DNA of 64,000 nt from Bacillus sp. 123MFChir2 (GCF_000383235.1 NZ_KB910931.1:41995-105994), one strand, 5' to 3'; positions 18,721-28,573 are shown, counted from the first letter of the stretch. The notes: a model not told the origin generated them from the sequence alone. Numbers and translations are program-made.

Positions 18721-19569
18721 ATGAATAATATCGGATTAGTTTTAGAAGGCGGAGGAATGAAGGGTCTATATACAGCGGGTGTATTAGAATTTTTTATGGA
18801 ACAGAATTTGTATTTCCCTTATGTAATAGGTGTTTCAGCAGGTGCCTGTATGGCTGCTACGTATTTGTCTCGTCAAAAAGGAAGAAATAAGAAAGTAAAT
18901 ACAGAACTTGTAAGCGATCCACGTTACATTTCATTTCGGAATTTTTTACGAAAACGCGAATTGTTTGGCATGGATTTTCTATTTGATGAGGTACCGAATA
19001 AACTTGTACCATTTGATTTTCAAACATTCCAAGAGGGAGCAGAACAGTTTGTTATTGGTACAACGGATTGTGAAACAGGAAAACCAGTGTATTATAATAA
19101 GCGTGAACATGGAGATGATATTTTAAAAATTATCCGTGCATCAAGTTCTGTCCCATTTATTGCACCAGCAGTTGAATATGAAGATAAATGTCTACTTGAT
19201 GGGGGAATAACTGACCCAATTCCGATTCAGAAAGCACAGGCCGATGGATATCAAAAAAATGTTGTCATTATGACAAAGCCAGTGGGATATAAAAAAGAGC
19301 CTAATAAGGTTGCTTTCATTGCAAAATGGTTATATCGACATTATCCAAATGTGGCAGATCGTCTTACTCAGCATTCTGAAATATATAACAATACTATATC
19401 GTATCTCTATTCAGAAGAACAAAAAGAGAATTTCTATGTCATTCAACCAAGTGTTCAGTTACCTGTAAGTGGTTTGGAACGTAATCAAGAAAGATTGGTT
19501 CATTTATATGAACTTGGTTATAACGATGCAAAGAATCAATTTGAGCAGTTGCAGGAATGGCTTAAATAA
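18721..19569 (+). CDS. Patatin-like phospholipase
   Basis: 282 residues. All three patatin signatures are present: oxyanion loop LEGGGMKGLY near residue 8, nucleophile GVSAGA near residue 38 and the catalytic Asp in LLDGGITDP near residue 160. This is a serine acyl-hydrolase of the YjjU/RssA type acting on phospholipids or other acyl esters in the cytosol or at the membrane. ATG 18721 follows a GAGGGA tract. It is monocistronic. Confidence 0.88.
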   Translation: MNNIGLVLEGGGMKGLYTAGVLEFFMEQNLYFPYVIGVSAGACMAATYLSRQKGRNKKVNTELVSDPRYISFRNFLRKRELFGMDFLFDEVPNKLVPFDFQTFQEGAEQFVIGTTDCETGKPVYYNKREHGDDILKIIRASSSVPFIAPAVEYEDKCLLDGGITDPIPIQKAQADGYQKNVVIMTKPVGYKKEPNKVAFIAKWLYRHYPNVADRLTQHSEIYNNTISYLYSEEQKENFYVIQPSVQLPVSGLERNQERLVHLYELGYNDAKNQFEQLQEWLK

Positions 19570-19739
19570 GTTATCGATTAGTGGATTCTACCCCATATCG
19601 TTCATCCAAATTTCATTTACCGTATTTTTACAATACAAAACAAATAATCAATAAGACACGTCGGTCTTCATTTAGTAAAAGAATTTGACATCTCGTATTA
19701 GAATATAATATTTGATTAATTAATAAGGAGGATAAGAAT

Positions 19740-20186
19740 ATGAAAAGTCGATTCCACCACATTGTAAGGGGAATACTTATAAAAGAAGGAAAACTTTTGG
19801 TAGCGCATTATAAAGGGCATCATTGTTTCTTACCAGGAGGACATATTGAATTAGGTGAATCAGTCGAAAATGCACTTAAACGAGAATGGGAAGAAGAACT
19901 GGGGGCTGCTTGTTCAATTGAAAAATTTCTTGGTGTAATTGAAAATCAGTGGAGAGATGGAGACACATTACACTATGAAATTAGCCATGTCTTCAAGGTG
20001 AATAGCGATCAATTAAAAGTGGAAACACCTCCAAAGTCTAGAGAATCTCATCTGGATTTTTATTGGATTGTACCTTCTGAAGAAAATTTAAAAAGATATA
20101 AAGTAATGCCGGATAGTGCCATACAAATATTGATGAAAAAAATTCAAGAACATGATATAGAAACATATTGGGTTAGCACACTTTAA
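19740..20186 (+). CDS. Nudix hydrolase
   Basis: 148 residues. The Nudix box runs GGHIELGESVENALKREW plus EEELG (about residues 33-56), matching Gx5Ex7REUxEExGU with a Trp in place of the hydrophobic U. The enzyme should hydrolyse a nucleoside diphosphate linked to another moiety. Substrate unknown. AAGGAGG precedes ATG 19740. A truncated dihydrofolate reductase gene follows 33 bp later and may once have been in the same operon. Confidence 0.88.
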   Translation: MKSRFHHIVRGILIKEGKLLVAHYKGHHCFLPGGHIELGESVENALKREWEEELGAACSIEKFLGVIENQWRDGDTLHYEISHVFKVNSDQLKVETPPKSRESHLDFYWIVPSEENLKRYKVMPDSAIQILMKKIQEHDIETYWVSTL

Positions 20187-20219
20187 ATTTTGATAAGATG
20201 GAGTAATGGAGATGAGAAC

Positions 20220-20336
20220 ATGATAATATCCGCAATGGTTGCTGTAGGAGAAAATAATGTGATTGGCAAAGATAACGATCTTCCTTGGAGACTCCCGAAT
20301 GATTGGGCATATTTGAGACGAATTACTATGTTCTAG
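20220..20336 (+). pseudogene. Dihydrofolate reductase, truncated to 38 codons
   Basis: From ATG 20220 the frame reads SAMVAVGENNVIGKDNDLPW then RLPNDW, the unmistakable N-terminus of a dihydrofolate reductase with the IGxDNxLPW substrate loop. Twelve codons later it hits TAG (20334-20336). A normal enzyme has about 160 residues; no later part of the fold follows in any frame in 20337-20512, so the rest has been deleted. GGAGATGAG precedes the start. Confidence 0.8.
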
Positions 20337-20512
20337 ACGTGAAAATACCTTTTTAGTTTGTAAAGTTTTTTATAGTTTACTATTTTAATCCATATGATCT
20401 TAAATATAAATTTTGTTCACAAAATAGACATTATGTCCACGGTAAATAACAAGGAAACGAGCAATTTATTACTGAAATAAGTATTGAATCGGAAAGAAAA
20501 GAGGAGGCAAAA

Positions 20513-21706
20513 ATGAAAAAATCAATAAGTCCAATTATGCATGATTTGGCGAATCAGTTAGATCAAGGAAATCGCGATGCTCTTACGTTATTTTTGAAGA
20601 ACATAAAGAAACAAGAAACACCTATTATAGAGACTTGTCCAATTGATGATGAGTACAACCTTGTTACATACATTTGGTTAGGTGATGAACTAACTGAAAA
20701 TGCATATGTATTTGGAAGTTTTCCTGGTTGGGATATAACAGCGAATGAAATGGATAAGCTTTCATATACAAACATATGGTTTAAAACGTTTCGAACAAAA
20801 GAAAAGTTTGCTTCGACGTATTACTTTTCAATGAATGATACCTTTGAACAAGATTGGATAAAACGAAGTGAAAATTATAAGCGTGATCCATTGAATTCTA
20901 AAATGTTTGGGCATGAAGCAGAACCAATGTCTTTTTTAGAGCTAGGCCTATCGTCGCAGATTAACAAAACAAAGCAGGAAACTCACATTCCTAAAGGAAA
21001 AGTGGAAACACACCAGTTTCATAGTTCTATATTAAAGAATGAACGACAACTTTGGATATATACTCCACATAATTACTCACCTGAACAATCTTCTTATGAC
21101 CTTCTTATCATGTTTGATGGCAGTTCTATGCTGCAGACGTTATCAGCAGCTGTAACACTAGATCATCTTATACATACAAAAGAAATTCCACCGTGTATTC
21201 TAATGGGCATTGATCATGTAGACCGATTTACAGAACTCACATTTTACAAGAAAATGAATATGTTTTTAACAAAAGAACTACTTCCTTGGATTCAAGAAAG
21301 ATATCATGTGAATGAAGATTCATATCATACAACAATTGGCGGATTTAGCCTTGGTGGTTTAGCAGCTTTTTATGCAGCATTACAATATCCAGAAATCTTC
21401 GGAAATGTTTTATCAATGTCTGGTTCTGTACATTGGAAAAAAGAAAATTACGAAGGATTACATCCTTGGATTGAAAATCAATTTAAAAGAAGCAGCACAT
21501 TACCATTGCAAATTTATATGAGTGCTGGGCAGTTAGAAAATAAACCATTGTTAGAAGCAAATAGGAAGTTATCACAAGTACTAAAAGAAAAAGAATATCA
21601 AAGTACCTACGTTGAATTCCCTGGTGGCCACGATGTACTGTGGTGGCACAAACAGTTTGCTGAAGGATTAGTGTCCTTACAACAACTTAAAATACTCATG
21701 AAATAA
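20513..21706 (+). CDS. Enterochelin-esterase-like alpha/beta hydrolase
   Basis: 397 residues. Residues ~45-150 resemble the immunoglobulin-like N-terminal domain of Fes-type esterases (AYVFGSFPGWD). The C-terminal alpha/beta hydrolase has LLIMFDGSSML, the nucleophile elbow GGFSLGGLAAF near residue 280 and the catalytic His in PGGHDVLWW. Fes-like enzymes open cyclic siderophore triesters to release iron; the sequence supports the fold but not the substrate. GAGGAGG precedes ATG 20513, and the DUF1992 gene follows 20 bp later. Confidence 0.8.
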   Translation: MKKSISPIMHDLANQLDQGNRDALTLFLKNIKKQETPIIETCPIDDEYNLVTYIWLGDELTENAYVFGSFPGWDITANEMDKLSYTNIWFKTFRTKEKFASTYYFSMNDTFEQDWIKRSENYKRDPLNSKMFGHEAEPMSFLELGLSSQINKTKQETHIPKGKVETHQFHSSILKNERQLWIYTPHNYSPEQSSYDLLIMFDGSSMLQTLSAAVTLDHLIHTKEIPPCILMGIDHVDRFTELTFYKKMNMFLTKELLPWIQERYHVNEDSYHTTIGGFSLGGLAAFYAALQYPEIFGNVLSMSGSVHWKKENYEGLHPWIENQFKRSSTLPLQIYMSAGQLENKPLLEANRKLSQVLKEKEYQSTYVEFPGGHDVLWWHKQFAEGLVSLQQLKILMK

Positions 21707-21726
21707 TAAAAGGGAGGAGAAAGTAT

Positions 21727-22134
21727 ATGAAAGAAAAAGAGTTAGATAAAGCATTAAAGAAACAAGAAATTTTAGTGAAAGATGAAAAAGTATGGTCATA
21801 TACGTATGAAGATCATATTAGTTCGATTATTAAACGATCGCAAAAAGAAGGTGTATTTGATGATTTAGTAGGTAAAGGAAAGCCACTACAAATTGATAAA
21901 AGTCTCTCTTATAATCCAGAAAAACAACTATATAAAACGATGAAAGATAATCGTATATTGCCGGGGTGGATTGAACTTTCGAAAGAGATCGATACATTAA
22001 AGGAGAAGTTGCATACATGCACAGAAAAGGAAGAATTCGCTGAAATGGTTGAAAGGATTAATAAAAAAATTTATGAGCACAACTTAACTTGTCCACCGTC
22101 AGCACAAAAAATGAAAATAAGTATACCAAGTTAA
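21727..22134 (+). CDS. DUF1992 (DnaJ-homologue C28 type) protein
   Basis: 135 residues. The conserved DUF1992 block is present: DDLVGKGKPLQID near residue 41, then NRILPGWIELSKEI near residue 80. The C-terminal part is helical and charged. The family is widespread in Bacillus and has no established biochemical role. GGGAGGAG precedes ATG 21727. A further open segment after its stop (to about 22237, ending RILAWLSKFDTVLYRREYS) has no start of its own and may be a gene remnant. Confidence 0.82.
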   Translation: MKEKELDKALKKQEILVKDEKVWSYTYEDHISSIIKRSQKEGVFDDLVGKGKPLQIDKSLSYNPEKQLYKTMKDNRILPGWIELSKEIDTLKEKLHTCTEKEEFAEMVERINKKIYEHNLTCPPSAQKMKISIPS

Positions 22135-22317
22135 TATTTTATTAGCTAATGTGCTTTTGGAGAATAAGCTCGGAAAGCGTATTTTAGCATGGTTATCTAA
22201 ATTTGATACGGTTCTTTATAGAAGAGAATATTCATAATGTGACATAGCATTATTCCAAATAAAATAGAATGAACAGGAAGGTACCATGCATTTATAAGGC
22301 TAATAAAGGAGGTGATT

Positions 22318-22515
22318 ATGCTGAAAATCTTTTGCTATTTCTTACTCATTTTGCTATTTCTTCTGGTTGATTACTATTTGTTAGATATGGATACCAAAAG
22401 ATGGGGATGGTTTAAAAACAGGAGTAAAAAGCAAAAAATAATCTTTTTTACTATAGTTCTTCTCTTAACTTTCATAGGATACATACTTATTGATGCTGAA
22501 TACTTTAAAATCTGA
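22318..22515 (+). CDS. Small two-helix membrane protein
   Basis: 65 residues from ATG 22318 with AAAGGAGG 5 bases upstream; a GTG six bases earlier overlaps that site. Two strong hydrophobic helices (about residues 4-21 and 43-59) flank a basic, Trp-containing loop (KRWGWFKNRSKKQK). Family unknown. A hairpin with T-run (22623-22659) about 110 bp downstream may be its terminator. Confidence 0.7.
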   Translation: MLKIFCYFLLILLFLLVDYYLLDMDTKRWGWFKNRSKKQKIIFFTIVLLLTFIGYILIDAEYFKI

Positions 22516-23134
22516 AACTTACAAAGAAATATTGTTATTATGGACAGGGGATATATAGAATTAAATCGTTAGCAAGTAAATCATCACATTTGTTGGAGAA
22601 GATCAAGGTCAATATTATTATTAAAATTCTTCCCAAAATAATAAGGGAGGATTTTTTATTTCATAAAATATTATGTTAACTAATTAATTGTGAATTGAAT
22701 AAAAGAAAGAGAGGTTAGAACCGAATTATGAGAAATTTATATATACAGCAAGTTTCTGTACATATTTAGAAAATAAGATGTCAATAAATATAAAATAAAA
22801 AGAAAAGAAAGTTCACAAATACAATTTTCAGTGTAATTCAATATAAATTATGTGTGAGGATTCATCATAAAATTTTAAACTTGCATGTATATATGTTACG
22901 GATTGTTTCAAAATCTCTGTTTCATCTCAAAATGTATAGTTTACTTAAATAAAGAGACGTAAGACCACTTTCGTTTTACAACTACCTATAATTTATATTA
23001 TGTTAACTGTAAAAAAGAAATCAACTAATATAAAGTTAGTTGATTTCTCCTACTCTTACGATATAAAAATGCCACATCCTTTTGTGCGTTTGCTACTCAA
23101 GCGTGATACAGTTCTTTTTTGTTTTAGTTAGCAA
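22516..23134. other. Non-coding stretch with two terminators
   Basis: No gene recognised in 620 bp. A hairpin followed by a T-run on the + strand lies at about 22623-22659. A 12-bp perfect stem (23017-23028 / 23036-23047) has a six-A run on its left, so it reads as the terminator of the minus-strand homing endonuclease gene. The sequence between is very AT-rich. Confidence 0.5.
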
Positions 23135-24127
23135 TTATTGAATTTTATTGAGTATCTCAGTCAGATGTTCAAATTGTTTTTTGAATTCCAAATCATTTTT
23201 TAGCCAATTATGAAATGTAGTTTTTTTGACTTTGATACTTTCACAGCAATTATCAATAGAATTGTTTTGCTGATATTTAATAAGAAAATCTTTTTTTCTT
23301 TTAGTAACAGCGATTTTGGTTCTTTTTAGTTTTCTATCTTGTAATTGATCTAATTTTAGCGTTTCTTGTTGAAACTCTTCGTATTTTCTTTGTAAAAATA
23401 ACTCTTTTTCTTTATAAATCCAATCAGAAAAACGTTTAATAGTTCTTCTACCACTTAAAATTACACGATAGTGTGTATCCTTATTGATAAAATTGGGATC
23501 AAAATTTTGTTCATATAAGATTTTTGTTAAAGATTGCATAAAACTATGAGAACCACCTACAAAGCTTACAGTATATTGTTGATAGTTTACATAACCATCT
23601 CCATCAAAATATCCTCTAATAAAATGATGTAAAAATTCTTCTGGAACATACGGGAATTGTACATCAAATGATTTGCAAGGAGTAATGCTGTGTATATCTA
23701 TTAAGTCGTTTTTCATGATTTTGCTATTTAAGTTTAGTATATATACATCGGTATTTTTATTTTTACATAATGGCTGGTTTGACTTTATTTCTTTTTTAAT
23801 ATCTTCTAAAATCCCTTTTTCTTTTTGAGAAATGCTAACTGTATGACAGTTCTTAGCTATTACGCCGTCAGCGATGAAAAAACCTAAAATATATGCCATG
23901 TTGTTAGACCAAGTTTTAAAATAATCTTCATTGATAGCATATTTACGCTTCCAACTGCCACGTGCTCTCATTTCGACATTATTATCTGCTAGGACCATGC
24001 GAACGTATCTAGAAGTAACGTTCGCCAAATTTGCAATGTCTGATGTGCTAGAACCATCTAAATATAACTTAATCATTTCGCCCTTTTCCATTGTACATTT
24101 AGACCTTCCTCTGCTCTTTCTACACAT
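23135..24127 (-). CDS. Free-standing LAGLIDADG endonuclease with HTH ends
   Basis: 330 residues. Both halves of a LAGLIDADG homing endonuclease are visible: YILGFFIADG near residue 80 and FIRGYFDGDG near residue 168, each with the acidic metal ligand. Before them is a helix-turn-helix resembling a transposase/sigma type (SSTSDIANLANVTSRYVRMV), and the C-terminus has another HTH-like stretch (SIKVKKTTFHNWLKND). No intron or intein host is visible around it. ATG 24127 follows AAAGGGG. Such free-standing enzymes cut a recognition site elsewhere and spread by repair. Confidence 0.82.
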   Translation of the reverse strand: MCRKSRGRSKCTMEKGEMIKLYLDGSSTSDIANLANVTSRYVRMVLADNNVEMRARGSWKRKYAINEDYFKTWSNNMAYILGFFIADGVIAKNCHTVSISQKEKGILEDIKKEIKSNQPLCKNKNTDVYILNLNSKIMKNDLIDIHSITPCKSFDVQFPYVPEEFLHHFIRGYFDGDGYVNYQQYTVSFVGGSHSFMQSLTKILYEQNFDPNFINKDTHYRVILSGRRTIKRFSDWIYKEKELFLQRKYEEFQQETLKLDQLQDRKLKRTKIAVTKRKKDFLIKYQQNNSIDNCCESIKVKKTTFHNWLKNDLEFKKQFEHLTEILNKIQ

Positions 24128-24238
24128 TAGAATTATCCCCTTTCAACAGATATAAATTGAGTACATCTTCTTCTCTATCATACGAAAAGAACTTATGTTC
24201 TGTCTATTGGGAATAAAAAAGATTACTAACAAAATAAA

Positions 24239-24630
24239 TTAAGGAGAAACATTAAGCGTTATTAGTTTATCAGCAAGTTTAATATTTTCTTTTAAGTAAA
24301 TAGGCAACTCCGAATTATTCAGAATTTGTTGAGTTGTCATCCAAACAACATCTTCAACTTCGTAAGAGCTCTTAGCATAAACTTTGTCAGATTTGTAGTC
24401 ACAAAGAAAAACAACGTCTACTACGTTTAGACCTGAATCTGTAACAAAGGAAGAACTATTGACATATCTAAGGTTTGATACCTCTATCCTTACCTCTTCA
24501 AAGATTTCCCGTTTTAGCGTTCTTTCTAAAATATCTGATGAGTTTCCTTCGTTTTCTACCTTACCGCCAACAAGAGATAGTGAACCTCCTGCGTGTTCTT
24601 CTTTTTCGCTACGTTTTATAAGTAGCCATT
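24239..24630 (-). pseudogene. Nudix hydrolase lacking its 5' end
   Basis: A minus-strand frame from about 24630 to TAA at 24239 reads WLLIKRSEKEEHAGG, then LVGGKVENEGNSS and REIFEEVRIEV, a Nudix box with spacing normal for the family. The frame continues to VEDVVWMTTQQ, a typical Nudix C-terminus. Upstream of the first residue it meets TGA and no start with ribosome site exists, so the first ~15-20 residues are missing or frameshifted. A short ATG frame at the same place runs only eight codons. Confidence 0.7.
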
Positions 24631-24667
24631 TTCATTTTTTAATTAAACTTCCCTCCAAGTAACATTC

Positions 24668-25867
24668 TTATTCTTTTATCATTTGGTAAAGTCGAACCAT
24701 GTCTTCTTTTGAAAGAATTTTGGGAACGGGATAGAGCGGATTCGCCTCTTTTAAAGCCCGGTTTACCATAACAGGAATATCTTTATCAAGAATGCAGCTG
24801 ACCTTTTTGGGTATACTCATGTCTTCACTGAGTTTCTTTATTGCTTCTATAAACTTTTTTGACTTTTGTTCATCGGTGTCTGATGAATTACTGATTCCAA
24901 TTAAATCCGCTAGTTCAGCTAACGGTTTATATACTGATTTTCCATAATACTCCAAAACATAAGGCAAGATTATAGCGTTAGCTAATCCATGAGGAACGGA
25001 ATAAAATCCTCCTAATGTATGTGCAATAGCATGAACATATCCAACATATGCACGGGTAAACGCTACACCAGCTAAATATGACGCTTTCTGCATGTTTTTG
25101 CGTGCAGAAATATTTGAACCATTTATATAGGATTCATAAAGGTTGTTAAAAATCAATTGAACTGCCTCTCTACTGTTCTGTTTTGTTTTTTCTGTATTAC
25201 TTTTTCCAATGTATGCCTCAACCGCATGTGTCAAAGCGTCCATTCCAGTAGTTGATGTTATATGGGGAGGTAAATTAACTGTAAGCATCGGATCCAGTAC
25301 GGCTAACTTCGGGATGAGTGCATGATCGTTAATTGCATACTTTTCATGTGTCTCACTATTAGATACAACAGTAGCGAGTGTAGCCTCACTTCCTGTACCT
25401 GATGTTGTAGGGACTGCGAATAAGGGTGGAATCTTTTTTCTGACCTTTAAAACCCCTTTCATTTCAGAAATACTTTTTTTCGGTCTAGCAACTCGCGCCC
25501 CGACCGCTTTTGCACAATCAATCGGTGATCCACCACCAAATGCAATGATACCTTGACACTTACTTTCGTGGTAAAGAGATAGTGCATCTTCAATATTATA
25601 AATTGTAGGGTTTGGAACGGTTTTATCATAAATAAAATATTTTACCCCTGCTTCTTTTAGTTGTTTAAGAAATTCATCTAGTAATCCAATTGACGTAATA
25701 CCCTTGTCTGTCACTATTAACACTCTATCAATATTGTTGTTAATTAAGTGAATTTGAAGTTTACTCAAGCTATTTTCTCCTGTTAATAATTGAGGTTCAC
25801 GCCAAGGTAAAAAGCAGGAAATCAACTTAAACGTGTTTTGATATAATCTACAATACAACTTGTACAT
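24668..25867 (-). CDS. Iron-containing alcohol dehydrogenase
   Basis: 399 residues. NAD-binding motif GGGSPIDCAKA near residue 112, a TTSGTGSEAT block near residue 154, and the metal ligands in GMDALTHAVEAYI and HAIAHTLGGFYSVPHG (Asp, His, His, His). This is the Fe-ADH family, which includes butanol, 1,3-propanediol and lactaldehyde dehydrogenases; the specific substrate is not readable. A hydrophobic N-terminal extension of ~25 residues is present. AAAGGTAGG precedes ATG 25867. Monocistronic. Confidence 0.88.
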   Translation of the reverse strand: MYKLYCRLYQNTFKLISCFLPWREPQLLTGENSLSKLQIHLINNNIDRVLIVTDKGITSIGLLDEFLKQLKEAGVKYFIYDKTVPNPTIYNIEDALSLYHESKCQGIIAFGGGSPIDCAKAVGARVARPKKSISEMKGVLKVRKKIPPLFAVPTTSGTGSEATLATVVSNSETHEKYAINDHALIPKLAVLDPMLTVNLPPHITSTTGMDALTHAVEAYIGKSNTEKTKQNSREAVQLIFNNLYESYINGSNISARKNMQKASYLAGVAFTRAYVGYVHAIAHTLGGFYSVPHGLANAIILPYVLEYYGKSVYKPLAELADLIGISNSSDTDEQKSKKFIEAIKKLSEDMSIPKKVSCILDKDIPVMVNRALKEANPLYPVPKILSKEDMVRLYQMIKE

Positions 25868-25981
25868 ATTAAGACCTACCTTTCTTTTATTGTAAGTATT
25901 AAGATAGTAGTAAGAAAACTCAAAATACGTGCGCTCTCCTATCCCCTCAGCTTCACAAGGTGGTAAGTTAGCAATGTGTTC

Positions 25982-26697
25982 TCACTGGTTTTTACTGTTT
26001 TGTTGTATCCACTGCGTTGTTTTTTCAACATCTAGCTCTGAAGAGGATTTATTTCCATATCGAATCAATTCGTAAATGGGAATGATCTCTCCCGTTCTAC
26101 AAATTCTTTTTAACCATTGCTGTATTGACTTGTAAGAACGTCGCTTTTCGTAATATGGTAAACTACGCTCCCATTCGATTAACTTTATCCGTACTGGATC
26201 AGTAGGAAGTTGATTTATTAATTTTGGGATTGCTTTTTCCTTCTTTGTCTTCTTAATATCATGATGGTTTGTTTGAAGTTCATTAAACTGTGCCCTTTTT
26301 TTATGGTTTGGCTTTCGGACATAACTATAGAGAAAATATGCGAAAATCCCAGTGCAAATGATATAACAGATTATTATTACCCATGAGTTAGAAAGGAAAG
26401 AAATTATGGAACTTAATAAATTTTTTTCCTCTTTTATATTTATTATCTTATTAGATTTTTTTATTTTTCCAAAATCTCCATGTTTCAACTTTCCAATAAG
26501 TCTTCCGGGCTCGACGGTATCTTCAACGTCTCCTGTATTCTCATACGAATCTTCGGAATTAAATTCTTTAAAAAAATCACTTTTTGTAAGTATAGAGCAC
26601 CATTGGACAAAGCAATTGCACTAATTGAGAAACAAAATATCATTACAATTTTAATACCCCACACTTTAATTTTTGTATGACGTTTACTATTGGACAT
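25982..26697 (-). pseudogene. Two-TM membrane protein (DUF4129-like C-terminus), frameshifted
   Basis: Two frames join into one ~239-residue protein. The first starts at ATG 26697, has one N-terminal membrane helix and stops at 26485. The second frame is already open upstream of its nominal TTG and reads coding-like sequence from about 26585 (SDFFKEFNSEDSYENTGDVE). The two meet in the run AAAAAGTGATTTTTTT, where losing one A would shift the frame. The second part has another helix near residue 95 and a C-terminal region (TDPVRIKLIEWERSLPYYE) like DUF4129. An overlapping two-gene arrangement is the alternative reading. Confidence 0.6.
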
Positions 26698-26790
26698 GAT
26701 ATAAACACCTTCTCACACTTTTAATAGATACTACGGTCCATGTTAATGAAAAACCATTCAGCTTACGTGTAATTTCGACAAAACAAAAGT

Positions 26791-26825
26791 ATATCCCTTT
26801 ATGAATAGCTTTACTAAAGGGATAT
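26791..26825. repeat. Perfect 11-bp inverted repeat
   Basis: Arms 26791-26801 / 26815-26825 around a 13-nt loop, between the frameshifted membrane gene and the lipoprotein gene. No T-run; role unknown. Confidence 0.5.
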
Positions 26826-26907
26826 AACTCTCTTTAATAACATATATAGATTATGTTCGTGAATTGTAAGTTTGGCTTTTTCATTTCCAGTATACCTCCT
26901 TAATAAA

Positions 26908-26937
26908 AAAGGACTAGGTTTCTACACCTAATCCCTT
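26908..26937 (-). terminator. Terminator of lipoprotein gene
   Basis: Imperfect stem (about 26908-26919 / 26925-26937) with a run of As on its left, which is a U-run in the minus-strand transcript. Confidence 0.6.
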
Positions 26938-26972
26938 TACTTTCTTATATTACTGTTTCATGAAACGATACT

Positions 26973-27905
26973 TTATTTTTGCTTTACAATTCTAGTTGTA
27001 GTTTCTGGTCCACCGTTGTATAGTTGTAAAAAGTTTTCATTGTAGTTTTGTATCTTATAAAATATGTTTCTCTCTTTATGGCTAACGAATACCCAGTGTG
27101 TTACTTGTTTTGTGATATGAAGTTCTAACATCACACTTTCTCTATCATATTCCCACGTACCTTCTATTATGTTTCTCTTACTTGGATAGTCGTCATCTGT
27201 GTACATCTCAAACGTCTTAGGATTCCCGTCTTTTAATACAAATGTTGTTATAAACTTATCTTTGCGTATGATACCCCAATTCCCTACTAACTCTGTACCG
27301 TCTACTATGTCTTTCTTCATTTTTTCATAATCTATTACATTCTCTGTTTTCGTATTTTTAAAGTCTTCAGAGTCTAGATAACCACCTTTTGTCATTGTAA
27401 TTTCTGTCTTCAACTCATTAAATACGGTAGTCCAATAACTATCACCGTCTTGTAAATAAGGTGTCATTTTTTCAAGGACTTCTCTACTTTTCTCTTTATC
27501 GCTTATCTTGTCTTGCGAATACAGGTCTCTAACAATCGAGAATGCTGTTCTATAAGATGAGGTTGATTTCTTTATATTCTTCTGTATGTCTTCGTATTTA
27601 TTAGGAGGGTCAATAGAATCAAACTTCGTTAAAACTTTATCTACCCTTTTTAACTTATCTAACACTTTTTTACTTGATTGCTTGTTCTTTACTGTTGGAA
27701 TAAAAGCCTCATATGCTTTTGTAAATTCAGTACCTAAATCTAATACGTATTCAGCGTATTCTTCTTCTGAAACCTTTACTTTTTGGATACTCTTTTCTTT
27801 TACTTCAGTCTTTGTTTCTTTTGAAGTCTTATTATATACACCACAACCACTTAACAACATCATTACTACCGGTATTGAAAGACCTATAAGTTTCTTTCCC
27901 TTCAC
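26973..27905 (-). CDS. Lipoprotein of unknown function (possibly DUF3994)
   Basis: 310 residues from GTG 27905 with AAAGGGG 9 bases upstream. The lipobox is LLSGCG with Cys near residue 21, so the mature protein is anchored on the outside of the membrane. Residues ~45-180 are helical and lysine-rich, and the C-terminal ~100 residues are beta-rich with GNWGI and GTWEYDRESV motifs. The C-terminal pattern recalls the Bacillus cereus DUF3994 family, from memory and uncertain. Monocistronic with a terminator downstream. Confidence 0.75.
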   Translation of the reverse strand: MKGKKLIGLSIPVVMMLLSGCGVYNKTSKETKTEVKEKSIQKVKVSEEEYAEYVLDLGTEFTKAYEAFIPTVKNKQSSKKVLDKLKRVDKVLTKFDSIDPPNKYEDIQKNIKKSTSSYRTAFSIVRDLYSQDKISDKEKSREVLEKMTPYLQDGDSYWTTVFNELKTEITMTKGGYLDSEDFKNTKTENVIDYEKMKKDIVDGTELVGNWGIIRKDKFITTFVLKDGNPKTFEMYTDDDYPSKRNIIEGTWEYDRESVMLELHITKQVTHWVFVSHKERNIFYKIQNYNENFLQLYNGGPETTTRIVKQK

Positions 27906-28021
27906 ATCTTACACCCCTTTGTATTGTAAATTTAAGTAATCAGTTCGTTTTATCCCCTAAACCCCATCGCCATCAACTTAAGAATTACCCCAAAATGAAA
28001 AAAATGAGCTCAATTCTTATA

Positions 28022-28068
28022 AAACGAAACCAACTGTACCATTTTAAATAGCACAGTTGGTTTCGTTT
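28022..28068. repeat. Perfect 16-bp inverted repeat
   Basis: Arms 28022-28037 / 28053-28068 with a 15-nt loop. No clear T-run, but its location between minus-strand remnants suggests a terminator or an insertion footprint. Confidence 0.6.
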
Positions 28069-28098
28069 CCACTATGTAGTATATTAATTATTTTCGTT

Positions 28099-28392
28099 TT
28101 ATTGTTTTTCCTTTTTTAACTTTTTAATTTTTTCTCTTAAGTCATTTGTTTTTATGAATTTTTCTTTAAAATCTATATTTTGCGGACTCACAGTATCTGT
28201 TTTTTTATCCGCTGGAAATCTTCCTTGGAAATTTATCATTTTATCTAAGTTATCAATTGCTCATCGTATAGGTTTTTTATGTTCATTAGATATTATTTTA
28301 TTTTTAAGTATTATACAAAGTCTTGCTTCTTCAATGAATGCAACTTGCTGCTTTATTCCTTTACAGCATTCTTTTTGACCATAAAATATAGT
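28099..28392 (-). pseudogene. Degraded gene of unknown family with in-frame TGA
   Basis: A minus-strand frame from 28392 to TAA at 28099 looks coding (GQKECCKGIKQQVAFIEEA, then MINFQGRFPADKKTD) but has a TGA at 28261-28263 and no start codon at its head. Codon choice and charge pattern are protein-like. I do not recognise the family. The rest of 27906-28573 holds the inverted repeat above and a 17-codon ATG frame (28505-28558) with a GGAG site that may be a gene fragment. Confidence 0.4.
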
Positions 28393-28573
28393 TTAACTAT
28401 CAAATAATTTGAGGATTAATTTCACAAAAAGTGGTACAGATAGAAGGATTTTAAAGTCTTGAATCGAAGACATTAATTAATACATATGGATTGGAGTGAT
28501 AGCAATGATGAATATTAAAAACACTTTCACATTGAAAATAGAGGTAGGTAATTTATAAAGGTAGGAACATTAT

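Noticed and set aside
24459-24662. Plus-strand frame over the Nudix remnant
   Set aside because: The minus-strand Nudix box gives the true coding direction.
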